Counted from the stretch's first letter, positions 1 through 9,166 are shown. The stretch is DNA of 49,495 nt from an uncultured Odoribacter sp. (GCA_910589025.1 CAJURM010000020.1:1-49495), one strand, 5' to 3'. Notes: generated by a model not told the origin, from the sequence alone. A program made the numbers and translations.

Positions 1-92
1 TGCTTAGTAAGCGTGTTCTAAAACAGGATAAAAAGTTGAACGGAGAAGAAAAAGCTACGAAATCGTTAGCGGAAAAGCTCGTATCATTCTAA
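1..92 (+). CDS. 3' end of an unidentified gene (partial)
   Basis: An open frame entering from the left edge runs to a TAA at 90-92, giving about 29 residues that end in ...SLAEKLVSF. The tail is lysine-rich and probably helical. It lies 53 bases before the susC start and on the same strand. SusC genes are often preceded by FecR-type anti-sigma genes, but too little is visible to say whether this is one. I do not recognise it; it could also be a chance frame. Confidence 0.4.
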   Translation, partial: LSKRVLKQDKKLNGEEKATKSLAEKLVSF

Positions 93-145
93 AAAGCAAG
101 ATGAGTATTCACCCAAATACATTTCTTAATTTTAAATACTTTATT

Positions 146-3100
146 ATGACAAAACACTTAAAATTAGCAGGAATGCTATTTCTTTCTTTTTTCCTCTGTG
201 TGGGTAACTACGCACAGGCAGAAAGGAGAACAGCAAGTACATCGACTGAACAACAGACAGGGACATGTACCGGTGTTGTAAAAGACGCCAAAGGAGAAAC
301 CCTCCCCGGTGCTTCCGTAGTAGTGAAAAATGCGATCGGTTCATCCGCCACGCCAATCGGTACGACCACCGGTATGGACGGTGATTTTACCATCAACAAC
401 ATTCCGGTAGGAAGTACGCTCGTTATTTCTTTCATGGGCTTCCAGACCCAGGAAGTGCAATGGACAGGCACTCCCATAACTGTTATGCTAAAAGAGGACT
501 CCCAGAGCCTGGACGAAGTGATTGTCGTGGGTTACACCACCCAACGGAAAGAGAGTCTGACAGGTGCCATGACAAACATCAAGAACGACAAACTGAAAGA
601 CATCACCACTCCCTCTGTGGAAAACATGCTGAACGGCAAGGTTCCTGGCGTATATGTGGCTCCGGGTTCCGGCCAGCCGGGTAGCGCCGGGGCTGTGGTT
701 ATCCGCGGACAGGCTTCTTTGAGCGGTACGACTTCCCCATTATGGGTGATTGACGGGGTAATTGTAGGCAGCAGTGCCGGGGAATTGAATCCCTCCGATA
801 TTGAAAGCATGACGATTTTGAAAGATGCCGCTTCTACAGCCATCTACGGTTCAGAAGGAGCCAACGGTGTTATCGTGGTAACGACAAAAAAAGGGAAAGA
901 GGGAAAAATGACAATCAACGCCGGCGTTAAACTGGGTATCAGCCGCCTGACTACCGGTAATCTGGAAGTCATGAACGGAGCCGAATTGTATGATTATTAT
1001 AAATCTTTCCAAAATGCCAATGAAATCGCATTCCCCCGTTGGAATGAAGATTTGCGGAACAGTAACTTCGATTGGTGGGACTTGGCAACCCACACTGGTT
1101 TCACGCAGGATTATCACCTGTCTATCGCCGGGGGATCTGAAAAAATCAGGTCTTATTTTTCACTGGGTTATTACGATGAAGATGGTGCGATAAGAGGATA
1201 CGACTACAAGCGCTACAGCTTCCGCTTCAATACCGATTACAAACCGTACCATTGGTTGACAATCAAACCCGCCATCAGCGGCTCCCGCCGGGATATTGAA
1301 GACAAACAGTATTCCGTAACGGCCATGTATTCCATGCTTCCGTGGGATAGCCCTTACGACGAAAACGGGGAATTGGTTCCACATCATTACAGTGGGTGGG
1401 TAAATACCCAATCCACCAACTACCTGCTGGATCTGGATTACGGCAATTACGGAGAATCTACGAATCATGAGTTTATGGGTAACTTCGATTTTGACGTCAA
1501 AATCACAGACTGGCTGACGTTTGCCTCTGTGAACAGCTATCGTTATAACAATTATTCCCAGCACAGTTATACCGACCCGCGTTCCAACGGCGGCGAGAGT
1601 GTGGAAGGACGTCTGACGGAATGGCGTTCGGAAACCGCCCGGAAGGTGACCAACCAAAAATTATTGATTAACAAAACCTTTAACGGAAAACATTCTCTTA
1701 ACGGTTTGATTTCATACGAGTACAAAGACTATTGGTACAAATCACTGGATGTCTACGGAACCGGATTTATTCCGGGATTTGAGGTACTGGATGTGGTAGC
1801 AAAACCGGAACGGACGAAAGGCGGTATCCTGGAATGGAAGGTGCAATCCATCTTCACGAACTGGAAATATGCTTATGACAGCAAGTATCTGGCTGAATTC
1901 TCTTTCCGCCGTGACGGAGCTTCCAACCTGGGTGACAACGCCCAATACGGTAATTTATTCTCGTTCAGTGCCGGTTGGATCATCAACCGCGAAGACTGGT
2001 TCAAAGCCGACTGGGTGGATAATTTGAAAGTTCGTGCTTCTTACGGTTCGGTAGGTAACCGTCCGAGTTCGCTTTACCCGCAATACGATTTATATGCCGT
2101 TTCTACCGGAGCCAGTTACAATACCAATTCCGGCGCCTTAATCAGCGTTATCGGAAACAAGGACCTGACCTGGGAAAGGACGTACACCACCGGTTTCGGT
2201 TTGGATGCCGCCATGTTCCAGAGCCGTTTGCGCCTGACGTTTGACTATTATATCAAGAATACCGACAATATTCTGTACAATGTTCCGGTGACCGGTTTGA
2301 CGGGAGTAACGAGCATTTACAAGAACATCGGTGAAATGCGCAATACCGGTTATGAGATCTCCCTTGGAGGCGACATTATCCGTACGAAAGACTGGAACTG
2401 GAACATAGAACTGAATATCAGCCACAATAAGAATGAGCTGAAAAACCTGTATAAACAAAAAGAGGCTGACGGCAGTTACGTCGTGAAACCGGTGATTATC
2501 GGCGACGGCAGTGGTATTGTCGGTTCTGCTGAACGCATTTTGGAAGTGGGCGAACCGATTGATACATACTATATGAAAAGATGGGCAGGTGTCAATCCGG
2601 ATAACGGTGCCCCGATGTGGTACAAAAAGGGTGAAAACGGTGAGCTGGTAACCACTTCCAATTATGCGGAGGCCGAATATTTCAAATGCGGTTCCGGTTC
2701 ACCCGATTTGTTCGGAGGTTTCTCTACGACACTGACCTGGAAGAATTTTGATTTGAATGCCGTATTCGGTTATTCCATCGGCGGTAAGATTTACAATTAT
2801 TCCCGCCAGGAGTATGACTCCGACGGTACGTATTGCGACCGTAACCAGATGAAACTGCAAAGCGGCTGGAAACGCTGGGAGAAACCGGGCGACAAAGCCA
2901 CTCATCCGGTAGCCAAATACAATAATTCGGACAAAGGCAATTACGCTTCCAGCCGTTACCTGGAAGACGGTGATTTCTTGAAAATGCGTTCTTTGACGCT
3001 GGGTTACAATGTGCCTGTAAAGAAATGGGGCATCCAGAGTCTGCGTGTAGCGTTGAGCGGCGAGAATCTGTTCACGATTACGGATTACTCCGGTGTGGAT

Positions 3101-3202
3101 CCTGAAATCCCTGCTTCGGACGGCTCTGTGATGAGAAGTGCCGGTCCGGGTGTGTATCCTTCCGTACGTAAGTTTATGTTCGGATTAAATCTAACATTCT
3201 AA
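146..3202 (+). CDS. SusC/RagA-family TonB-linked outer-membrane receptor
   Basis: This is a 1018-residue TonB-dependent outer-membrane transporter that works with the SusD lipoprotein encoded next to it. From the ATG at 146 there is a good signal peptide ending near NYAQA. Then come a carboxypeptidase-regulatory-like domain (about 44-125, GxVxDAxGExLPGASVVVK), the SusC TonB-box-like LDEVIVVGY near 120, and a plug domain with the family motifs VVIRGQASL and LKDAASTAIYG. The rest is a beta-barrel ending in an aromatic residue (LNLTF). An upstream ATG at 101 would add 15 residues before the signal peptide and is less likely. There is no N-terminal STN domain, so direct FecR/ECF signalling through this receptor is not expected. 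The substrate cannot be read from the sequence because no enzyme gene is adjacent. Confidence 0.93.
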   Translation: MTKHLKLAGMLFLSFFLCVGNYAQAERRTASTSTEQQTGTCTGVVKDAKGETLPGASVVVKNAIGSSATPIGTTTGMDGDFTINNIPVGSTLVISFMGFQTQEVQWTGTPITVMLKEDSQSLDEVIVVGYTTQRKESLTGAMTNIKNDKLKDITTPSVENMLNGKVPGVYVAPGSGQPGSAGAVVIRGQASLSGTTSPLWVIDGVIVGSSAGELNPSDIESMTILKDAASTAIYGSEGANGVIVVTTKKGKEGKMTINAGVKLGISRLTTGNLEVMNGAELYDYYKSFQNANEIAFPRWNEDLRNSNFDWWDLATHTGFTQDYHLSIAGGSEKIRSYFSLGYYDEDGAIRGYDYKRYSFRFNTDYKPYHWLTIKPAISGSRRDIEDKQYSVTAMYSMLPWDSPYDENGELVPHHYSGWVNTQSTNYLLDLDYGNYGESTNHEFMGNFDFDVKITDWLTFASVNSYRYNNYSQHSYTDPRSNGGESVEGRLTEWRSETARKVTNQKLLINKTFNGKHSLNGLISYEYKDYWYKSLDVYGTGFIPGFEVLDVVAKPERTKGGILEWKVQSIFTNWKYAYDSKYLAEFSFRRDGASNLGDNAQYGNLFSFSAGWIINREDWFKADWVDNLKVRASYGSVGNRPSSLYPQYDLYAVSTGASYNTNSGALISVIGNKDLTWERTYTTGFGLDAAMFQSRLRLTFDYYIKNTDNILYNVPVTGLTGVTSIYKNIGEMRNTGYEISLGGDIIRTKDWNWNIELNISHNKNELKNLYKQKEADGSYVVKPVIIGDGSGIVGSAERILEVGEPIDTYYMKRWAGVNPDNGAPMWYKKGENGELVTTSNYAEAEYFKCGSGSPDLFGGFSTTLTWKNFDLNAVFGYSIGGKIYNYSRQEYDSDGTYCDRNQMKLQSGWKRWEKPGDKATHPVAKYNNSDKGNYASSRYLEDGDFLKMRSLTLGYNVPVKKWGIQSLRVALSGENLFTITDYSGVDPEIPASDGSVMRSAGPGVYPSVRKFMFGLNLTF

Positions 3203-3212
3203 ATTGAAGTAT

Positions 3213-4973
3213 ATGAAAAAAATAGTTACAGTATTAGTAGCGGCTGCATTCTCGCTGACCGCATGCGATATAGACTGTCTGCCTTACGGTTCGATGTCGG
3301 CAGAACAGATTACCAATGACCCGGACGCTTCACTGGACGCTTTAATGAACGGCATGTATGCCCAGTTGAAAACGTGGTCGGACCCGATGCACCGTTGCGG
3401 GGAGTATGCCGGCGACAATATGGTGATCCGCGGAAATTCCACAGACGCATTTTTTGAGTTCATCTCTTTTGCCCGTACCCCGAACAATTACCGTTTGCAG
3501 GATTTCTGGGATTACGGTTATAAAGCTATCGCCCAAGCTTCCAATATCATCAATATGATTGAGGAGGGACAGAGTGCCGAAATCGACAATAAACTCGGCG
3601 AGTGCTACTATGTACGCGGCATGATGTATTTCTATCTCTGCCGGGCTTACGGACGTCCGTATTACCAGGCTCCCGACAAAAACTTGGGCGTGCCCATCGT
3701 AAACGGAACGCCGGATGATGTTGTTGGCGAAATGTTTCTACCGGACCGAGCTACCGTAAAAGAGACTTACGAACAGGCAATCAACGATCTGAAAGCAGCA
3801 GAGCGTTTAATGACAATTAACAAGGGGGCGATTTATGCTTCCAGAGAAGCAGCTCAGGCAATGTTATCACGCGTATATCTTTACATGAGCGGTACGTATG
3901 AAAATCCGAATACCCAGTATGCACAGTTGGCGGTAGAATATGCGGACAAAGTAATTAATTCCGGTACTTATGCTTTGTTACCCCGGGAAAGTTTCATGGC
4001 GTATAATACATTTACTCCCGAAAATAACAGCGAAACGATTTTTGCAATCAAACGTGTGGCTTCCGAATTTTCCGGTTATGACCATTATTACGGTATCGGC
4101 GGTATGTACGCCAACATCGGCGGCATGGGCTGGGGCGAAATGTTTGCCAGTGCCAAATATCTCGCTTTGCTGGATGAAACGGGAAGAAACGACTGGCGTC
4201 CGGATCATTATAACATGGTGGATGCCCGGGCAGCTTTCATCGAACCGCATTATGCCGATAATGCCCAAGAGGTATTCCGTTTTATTTATACGGATGCCGA
4301 AACGGGATTGCAGAATTATCTCCAATTTGACACAAAAGTTGAGGGTAACGATCTGATTTGCCGAGACATGAAAATCGAAACCATAGGAAATAAAAAAGAC
4401 ACCACCTATACGAATTACGCGTTATCGCCCGTGGATAAGGAGCAGGAAATATACACGATTACTTATAAAGGCAGAACGTATGAAGGTGTGGTGGACAACT
4501 ATATCACGCTGAACCGCGTTTATCCGGAATTTTATATTGCAAAATGTTCCCGGGAAGGAGAAGATTCCCATTTGCATTCACCACTTATCAGCCGCTTGGG
4601 CGAGATTTATCTGAACCGCGCGGAAGCGTATGCCAAATTGAGTAATTATGGTGCTGCACTGGCAGATCTGAATATCATCCGCGGACGTGCCATTGTCGGC
4701 GGTGAATATAATTCTTTGGACGCAAACAATGCCGGAGAGAGAATCGACAAAGAACGTCAGTTGGAGTTGGCCTACCAGGCTGAACGCAGTTACGACGTAT
4801 TCCGTAACGGGAAGGCTCTGGACCGTCATTATCCGGGACCGCACAAGCAATTGGAGAATGTGCCGGCAACCGATTTCCGGGTAATATATTACATTCCGCA
4901 AAACGCCATTAATGCTTATCCGGGCACATTAACCCAAAATCCGACAAGCAATAGCGGGGTGATTTTAAATTAA
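3213..4973 (+). CDS. SusD/RagB-family nutrient-binding outer-membrane lipoprotein
   Basis: This 586-residue surface lipoprotein forms the lid of the SusC channel and binds the substrate. The ATG at 3213 gives a compact lipoprotein signal with lipobox LTAC (Cys18); a TTG at 3204 would only add three residues. SusD hallmarks are the N-terminal helical TPR-like region (YYVRGMMYFYLCRAYG), the motif SRVYLYMSG, and the C-terminal block LGEIYLNRAEAYAKL followed by ERQLELAYQAERSYDVFR. It starts 11 bases after susC stops, so the two are co-transcribed, and a hairpin terminator follows. Acidic residues after the lipid Cys (C-D-I-D) resemble Bacteroidota surface-export signals, which is an inference. 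Confidence 0.93.
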   Translation: MKKIVTVLVAAAFSLTACDIDCLPYGSMSAEQITNDPDASLDALMNGMYAQLKTWSDPMHRCGEYAGDNMVIRGNSTDAFFEFISFARTPNNYRLQDFWDYGYKAIAQASNIINMIEEGQSAEIDNKLGECYYVRGMMYFYLCRAYGRPYYQAPDKNLGVPIVNGTPDDVVGEMFLPDRATVKETYEQAINDLKAAERLMTINKGAIYASREAAQAMLSRVYLYMSGTYENPNTQYAQLAVEYADKVINSGTYALLPRESFMAYNTFTPENNSETIFAIKRVASEFSGYDHYYGIGGMYANIGGMGWGEMFASAKYLALLDETGRNDWRPDHYNMVDARAAFIEPHYADNAQEVFRFIYTDAETGLQNYLQFDTKVEGNDLICRDMKIETIGNKKDTTYTNYALSPVDKEQEIYTITYKGRTYEGVVDNYITLNRVYPEFYIAKCSREGEDSHLHSPLISRLGEIYLNRAEAYAKLSNYGAALADLNIIRGRAIVGGEYNSLDANNAGERIDKERQLELAYQAERSYDVFRNGKALDRHYPGPHKQLENVPATDFRVIYYIPQNAINAYPGTLTQNPTSNSGVILN

Positions 4974-5029
4974 AGTTTCTTTATTTAGATTCTAAAGAGT
5001 TTTAAACTATTCATTCATAATTAAAATTG

Positions 5030-5065
5030 AAAAGAGACTGCCAATTGAATTTGACGGTCTCTTTT
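5030..5065 (+). terminator. Intrinsic terminator after susD
   Basis: The arms aaaagagac (5030-5038) and gtctctttt (5057-5065) are perfect complements around an 18-base loop and lie about 55 bases after the susD stop. The right arm itself ends in a T-rich stretch. It closes the susCD unit before the convergent MGMT gene. Confidence 0.7.
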
Positions 5066-5137
5066 CTTATTTCCTCGTTCACAAAGCAGCTTCATAGTTA
5101 AGCGGCCCGGTACTCCACCCGTATTTCAAGTTTTTCT

Positions 5138-5617
5138 TTACCCGAACAGGGTAATGCCCTCTATTTGCAGAAGTTTTGTTTTAATATCCAGCCCTCCGGT
5201 ATATCCGGTCAGTTTCCCGCCGCTCCCGATAACACGGTGACAGGGAACAATAATGGGCAAAGGATTCCGTCCGTTAGCCATCCCCACTGCCCGGCAAGCC
5301 TTCGGGTCTCCAATAAGAGCGGCAAGTTCGCCGTAGGTAATACAAATTCCATATGGAATGCCACATAGCGCATGCCACACTTTTTGCTGAAAAGGAGTTC
5401 CATCTAATAAATAAGGAAGGTCGAAGGTTTTCAATCGTCTGTCGAAATAGGCATCCAGTTGCCGGCGGGCTTCCCTGAGCAAAGGAGTCTCCCTCCGTTC
5501 ACACTCATCCGGAACAGCCGCCACACGGTCACCCACCCATATCCTCGTCAGTTTTCCCCCACTCTCCTGCAACCCATACTTCCCGATAGCTCCCTCATAA
5601 AAATAACATGCTTTCAT
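5138..5617 (-). CDS. ogt: Methylated-DNA--protein-cysteine methyltransferase (MGMT/Ogt)
   Basis: This suicide repair protein transfers the alkyl group from O6-alkylguanine (and O4-alkylthymine) to its own cysteine. At 159 residues it has the usual length of the stand-alone Ogt type and lacks the Ada N-terminal regulatory domain. The active-site motif PCHRVI is at 125-130 with the acceptor Cys126. The DNA-binding wing VWHALCGIPYG (80-90), the arginine-finger region KACRAVG (106-112) and NPLPIIVPC are present. It begins 26 bases after the DUF418 gene ends on the same strand, so the two are probably co-transcribed, although no functional link is obvious. Confidence 0.93.
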   Translation of the reverse strand: MKACYFYEGAIGKYGLQESGGKLTRIWVGDRVAAVPDECERRETPLLREARRQLDAYFDRRLKTFDLPYLLDGTPFQQKVWHALCGIPYGICITYGELAALIGDPKACRAVGMANGRNPLPIIVPCHRVIGSGGKLTGYTGGLDIKTKLLQIEGITLFG

Positions 5618-5642
5618 ACGCCCTTATTTAAAACAACGAATC

Positions 5643-6818
5643 CTACTTAATCCACGTGCCGCGTTTCCAGAGGTATTCAAGAGGTCCCTGGGCGTGACGC
5701 GACAGCCAGTAGCGGCTGAATGACAACTGTACAAAAAAGATTCCGAGTCCGATAAGGGCAGAGCCCGCTGCTCCGACCGAATTGTATAAGCCAAAGCCCC
5801 AATGATAATAAATGGCCACCCCAATAACGGACTGCCCGATGTAATTCGTGAGACTCATGCGCCCGTACGCCACTGGCATACGCTGGAAGGCATACCCTTT
5901 GTCTCCGTGATGGAACCAAGCCAATACAAACACCGATACCAACAGCACCATGAATGCGAAATTATACAGCATCGGAACAGCAATGCTATAATAGGAAAGT
6001 ACGGTTACATTGCCAATCACAGGCGGCACGTAGGTTTTCAGCAAAAAGAGCGGGACACAGGCTGCGGCAGCACCCACGAGAGCCTTGCGCCAGAACCGTA
6101 CACTCGCCACCGATTTGACAAACCACTCCATTCTCCCCGCCAACATACCCAGTAAAAAGAGTGCAGGGGTCTGGAACAAGCGTCCGGCTTCCACCTGCCA
6201 GAAGTTGCTATAAAGCTGACCATTCCAGATATTGTTGAGCAGCATCTGCCACAGGTTTCCGTTCCGCCCCACCTCTCCTGCCGACACGGCGTATTGGATG
6301 AATAAAGAATTATTGTCTATATATTCCGGATGATACAGCGCGTATACAATTTTTCCCCAGCAGTAAGGTTGCAGCATAAGTATGGCAGCCACAAGCACTA
6401 CCGTCCGGTTGCTCCACGAGGAGGCAGGGATAAGGATAAGACCACACACGGCGTAAAGCAGCAGGATGTCGCCATTGTAGAACAAAGCGTGCAATTGCGA
6501 AAATCCCACAAGCAAAAGAAGTCGCCAGGCAAAGCGGGCACGAAAATCACAACCCCGGCGACGTGCATTGCGCATCTGAATATAGAAGCTGAATCCGAAA
6601 AGCAAAGAAAAGGTGGCATAAGCCTTACCGGCAAACAGAAAAAACAAACCGTCCGTCACCCACACATTCAGTTTCGCCAACCATCCGGATTGAAGCAAGT
6701 CGCCGTAAAAAATATTATAGTGTTCCAGATTATGAAGCAGGACTATTGCAAGCAAAGCAAAGCCCCGCAAGGCATCCACCACTTCAAGACGTGATGTGTT
6801 TCCAGTTGTTGCAGACAT
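5643..6818 (-). CDS. DUF418-family multi-pass membrane protein
   Basis: This is a 391-residue inner-membrane protein with about ten hydrophobic segments. The N-terminus RLEVVDALRGFALLAIVLLHN is the acyltransferase-3/DUF418-like start, and the C-terminal region carries the DUF418 signature YGRMSLTNYIGQS near residue 325. The family has no firmly established function; related proteins resemble membrane acyltransferases. A promoter -10-type element (TACATTTG on this strand, 6841-6848) sits just upstream, and the ogt gene follows closely. The start ATG at 6818 is the first in frame and leads directly into the conserved N-terminus. Confidence 0.85.
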   Translation of the reverse strand: MSATTGNTSRLEVVDALRGFALLAIVLLHNLEHYNIFYGDLLQSGWLAKLNVWVTDGLFFLFAGKAYATFSLLFGFSFYIQMRNARRRGCDFRARFAWRLLLLVGFSQLHALFYNGDILLLYAVCGLILIPASSWSNRTVVLVAAILMLQPYCWGKIVYALYHPEYIDNNSLFIQYAVSAGEVGRNGNLWQMLLNNIWNGQLYSNFWQVEAGRLFQTPALFLLGMLAGRMEWFVKSVASVRFWRKALVGAAAACVPLFLLKTYVPPVIGNVTVLSYYSIAVPMLYNFAFMVLLVSVFVLAWFHHGDKGYAFQRMPVAYGRMSLTNYIGQSVIGVAIYYHWGFGLYNSVGAAGSALIGLGIFFVQLSFSRYWLSRHAQGPLEYLWKRGTWIK

Positions 6819-6840
6819 AAGGATTTATAAAATTTATCGA

Positions 6841-6848
6841 CAAATGTA
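6841..6848 (-). promoter_or_regulatory. Candidate -7 promoter element for DUF418-ogt
   Basis: On the minus strand this reads TACATTTG, an exact match to the Bacteroides -7 consensus TAnnTTTG, 22 bases before the DUF418 start. No good -33 TTTG is found at the right distance, so confidence is moderate. Confidence 0.4.
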
Positions 6849-6911
6849 AAAAAATTATACAAACCCATTCCAGGCTTCTGTACCAAACTTTCCGGATGAT
6901 ATAATATTTCC

Positions 6912-6919
6912 TATCTTTG
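6912..6919 (+). promoter_or_regulatory. Candidate -7 promoter element for sirtuin-rlmD
   Basis: TATCTTTG matches TAnnTTTG exactly. Transcription would start near 6924-6926, on top of the ATG at 6925. This argues that translation really starts at the second ATG, 6946. The -33 region is poor (CTTTCC). Confidence 0.5.
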
Positions 6920-6945
6920 CGGGAATGAATCAAATATTTCTGCGG

Positions 6946-7629
6946 ATGAAATTAGTGATTTTAACCGGTGCAGGCATGAGTGCGGAAAGCGGGATAAAAA
7001 CGTTCCGTGACAGCGACGGATTGTGGGAGAACTACCGCATTGAGGACGTCTGCACTCCGGAGGCTTTGGAACGGAATCCGGAATTGGTCAACCAGTTCTA
7101 TAACGAAAGACGTAAACAGTTGTACGAAGCGTATCCCAATGCCGGACATACCGGATTGGCTGAATTAGAGCCTTATTTCGATGTGCAAATTATCACACAG
7201 AACGTAGACGATTTGCATAAGCGGGCAGGCAGTAAACACGTGCTGCATCTCCACGGCGAATTGAAGAAAGTCAGAAGCAGCAAAAATCCGTCAGCTATTT
7301 ACGACCTGGAGGGTTGGGAACTGAAATCGGGCACACGCTGTGAAGACGGTTCCCTGTTGCGCCCCCACATTGTCTTTTTCGGAGAAGCCGTTCCCAATAT
7401 CGAGCCTGCTACGGAACTCGTCCGCCAAGCGGATATCCTCGTTATCATCGGGACTTCTCTGGCCGTTTATCCGGCAGCGGGACTTCTGAGTTACGCCTCC
7501 GAAGGGATTCCGGTTTTCGTCATTGACCCGCACATTCCGCAACAAGCCCGCAACAACAGGTTTCACCTGATTGAAAAAGGAGCCTCCGAGGGGGTCGCCG
7601 AATTGAAAAAATTATTATTAAATCAATAA
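6946..7629 (+). CDS. cobB: Sirtuin, NAD-dependent protein deacylase (CobB-like, class III)
   Basis: This 227-residue Sir2-family enzyme removes acyl groups from lysines using NAD+. NAD-binding motifs are GAGMSAESGI (8-17), TQNVDDLH (84-91) and GTSLAVYPA. The catalytic His103 lies in HLHGE. Tyr52 and Arg55 in FYNERR form the YxxR pair that marks class III sirtuins (CobB, SIRT5), which also remove succinyl-type groups. The usual four zinc cysteines between HGE and RPHIVFFGE are missing: only one Cys is present, so the zinc site has been lost. I prefer the start at 6946 because the putative promoter -7 element ends at 6919 and the ATG at 6925 would be at the transcription start. rlmD follows after 10 bases. 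Confidence 0.9.
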   Translation: MKLVILTGAGMSAESGIKTFRDSDGLWENYRIEDVCTPEALERNPELVNQFYNERRKQLYEAYPNAGHTGLAELEPYFDVQIITQNVDDLHKRAGSKHVLHLHGELKKVRSSKNPSAIYDLEGWELKSGTRCEDGSLLRPHIVFFGEAVPNIEPATELVRQADILVIIGTSLAVYPAAGLLSYASEGIPVFVIDPHIPQQARNNRFHLIEKGASEGVAELKKLLLNQ

Positions 7630-7639
7630 GTGCTACGGC

Positions 7640-9043
7640 ATGGGAAGAGGAAAAAAACCGTTACTGGAAAACGTTGAAATAAAAAAAATCGCAGCGGAAG
7701 GAAAGTCCATTGCGTATATTGACGAAAAAATATTATTTGTGCCCAACACCGTCCCCGGCGACGTAGTCGATGTGCAGGTCACCCGCAAACGGAAAAGTTT
7801 TTTAGAGGGATTTGTAGTAAAAACACACAAATTGTCTGAACTGCGTACTCCACCTTTCTGTCCGCACTTTGGTATCTGCGGCGGCTGTAAATGGCAGAAC
7901 CTGCCTTATGAGATGCAACTGCAATTCAAACAGCAGGAAGTTATTGACAACCTGGAACGCATCGGGAAGATGGAACTTCAGAATATCTTCCCCATCTTAG
8001 GCTCTGCACTGACTACACTCTACCGCAACAAACTGGAATTTACATTCAGTAACAAACGGTTTCTCACACGGGAGGAAATCGGACAAGAGATGGACATAGA
8101 GCGCACTCCGGCACTTGGATTCCATGTGCCCGGACTTTTCGACAAGGTAGTGGACATCGATACCTGTTATCTGCAAGGCGGTTTTTCAAACGAAATCCGG
8201 AATTTCATTAAAGAGTATGCTCTGACACACCGGTTGGAGTTCTTCAACATCCGCAATCAGGAAGGTTTCTTAAGGACGTTAATTATCCGTACGTCCTCCA
8301 CCGGAGAAATTATGGTAGTGCTGGCGTTTTTCCACGAAGACCGGGAGAAACGGGAAGCCCTGCTCGATGCTTTGCAACAGGAGTTTCCTCAAATCAGTTC
8401 ACTGATGTATGTCATCAACGGAAAGGCCAACGACACGCTGACCGACCAGGAAATAATCTGTTATAAAGGGAAGGATCATATTTTTGAAGAGATGGAAGGT
8501 TTGAAGTTTAAAATCGGCCCAAAATCTTTTTACCAGACTAATTCCGGACAGGCTTACAACCTCTATTCCCGTACCCGGGAATTAGCAGGTCTGACAGGTA
8601 AGGAAATTGTGTATGACCTTTACACCGGTACCGGAACGATTGCGAATTTCGTAGCGAAAAAAGCAGAGAAAGTCATCGGCATAGAGTATGTGCCAGAAGC
8701 CATTGAGGATGCCAAAATCAACTCTGCCATTAATGGCATTACCAACACCACTTTTTACGCTGGCGACATGAAAGACGTGCTAAACGAAGACTTTATTGCT
8801 GCACACGGTCACCCGGACGTTATTATCACAGACCCTCCCCGCGCAGGGATGCATCCGGACGTGGTCGCCACGATTCTGAAAGCCGCCCCCGACCGCATTG
8901 TTTATGTGAGCTGCAATTCCGCCACACAAGCCCGTGATTTGCATCTGATGGACAATCAGTATAAAGTCATGGCGGTACAGTCTGTGGATATGTTCCCTCA
9001 TACCCACCATGTGGAAAACATTGTGCTACTCCACAAGAGATAA
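7640..9043 (+). CDS. rlmD: 23S rRNA (uracil-C5)-methyltransferase RlmD/RumA-like
   Basis: This 467-residue SAM-dependent RNA m5U methyltransferase has an N-terminal TRAM domain (about 10-65) followed by the four-cysteine iron-sulfur ligand set Cys74, Cys80, Cys83 and Cys176. The SAM site is VYDLYTGTGTIANF (324-337). TDPPRAGMHP (398-406) carries the conserved Asp, and the catalytic cysteine is Cys425 in VSCNS. The cysteine cluster fits RlmD/RumA rather than TrmA. Some Bacteroidota enzymes of this family may modify U747 (RlmC activity), so the exact base is not certain. It is downstream of the sirtuin in the same transcription unit and is followed by a long hairpin. Confidence 0.9.
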   Translation: MGRGKKPLLENVEIKKIAAEGKSIAYIDEKILFVPNTVPGDVVDVQVTRKRKSFLEGFVVKTHKLSELRTPPFCPHFGICGGCKWQNLPYEMQLQFKQQEVIDNLERIGKMELQNIFPILGSALTTLYRNKLEFTFSNKRFLTREEIGQEMDIERTPALGFHVPGLFDKVVDIDTCYLQGGFSNEIRNFIKEYALTHRLEFFNIRNQEGFLRTLIIRTSSTGEIMVVLAFFHEDREKREALLDALQQEFPQISSLMYVINGKANDTLTDQEIICYKGKDHIFEEMEGLKFKIGPKSFYQTNSGQAYNLYSRTRELAGLTGKEIVYDLYTGTGTIANFVAKKAEKVIGIEYVPEAIEDAKINSAINGITNTTFYAGDMKDVLNEDFIAAHGHPDVIITDPPRAGMHPDVVATILKAAPDRIVYVSCNSATQARDLHLMDNQYKVMAVQSVDMFPHTHHVENIVLLHKR

Positions 9044-9082
9044 AAGAGGCTCCTGTCTGCCTCTTCCCCCTCTCTACTACAC

Positions 9083-9139
9083 ATTCAGGCAAAGCTGCAT
9101 GACTTGAAAAAAAATGACATACAGCTCTGCCTGAATTTT
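9083..9139 (+). terminator. Long-stem terminator after rlmD
   Basis: The arms attcaggcaaagctg (9083-9097) and cagctctgcctgaat (9122-9136) pair at 14 of 15 positions around a 24-base A-rich loop and are followed by a T run at 9135-9139. A shorter hairpin, aagaggc/gcctctt, lies at 9044-9065. It separates rlmD from the convergent dps gene. The stem is longer than typical for an intrinsic terminator. Confidence 0.6.
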
Positions 9140-9166
9140 TAAAACTTATCGGATAGAGCCGTCCGC

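Noticed and set aside
1160..1657. 165-residue open frame on the minus strand inside susC
   Set aside because: It is a shadow of the receptor gene, has low-complexity composition and no family motif.
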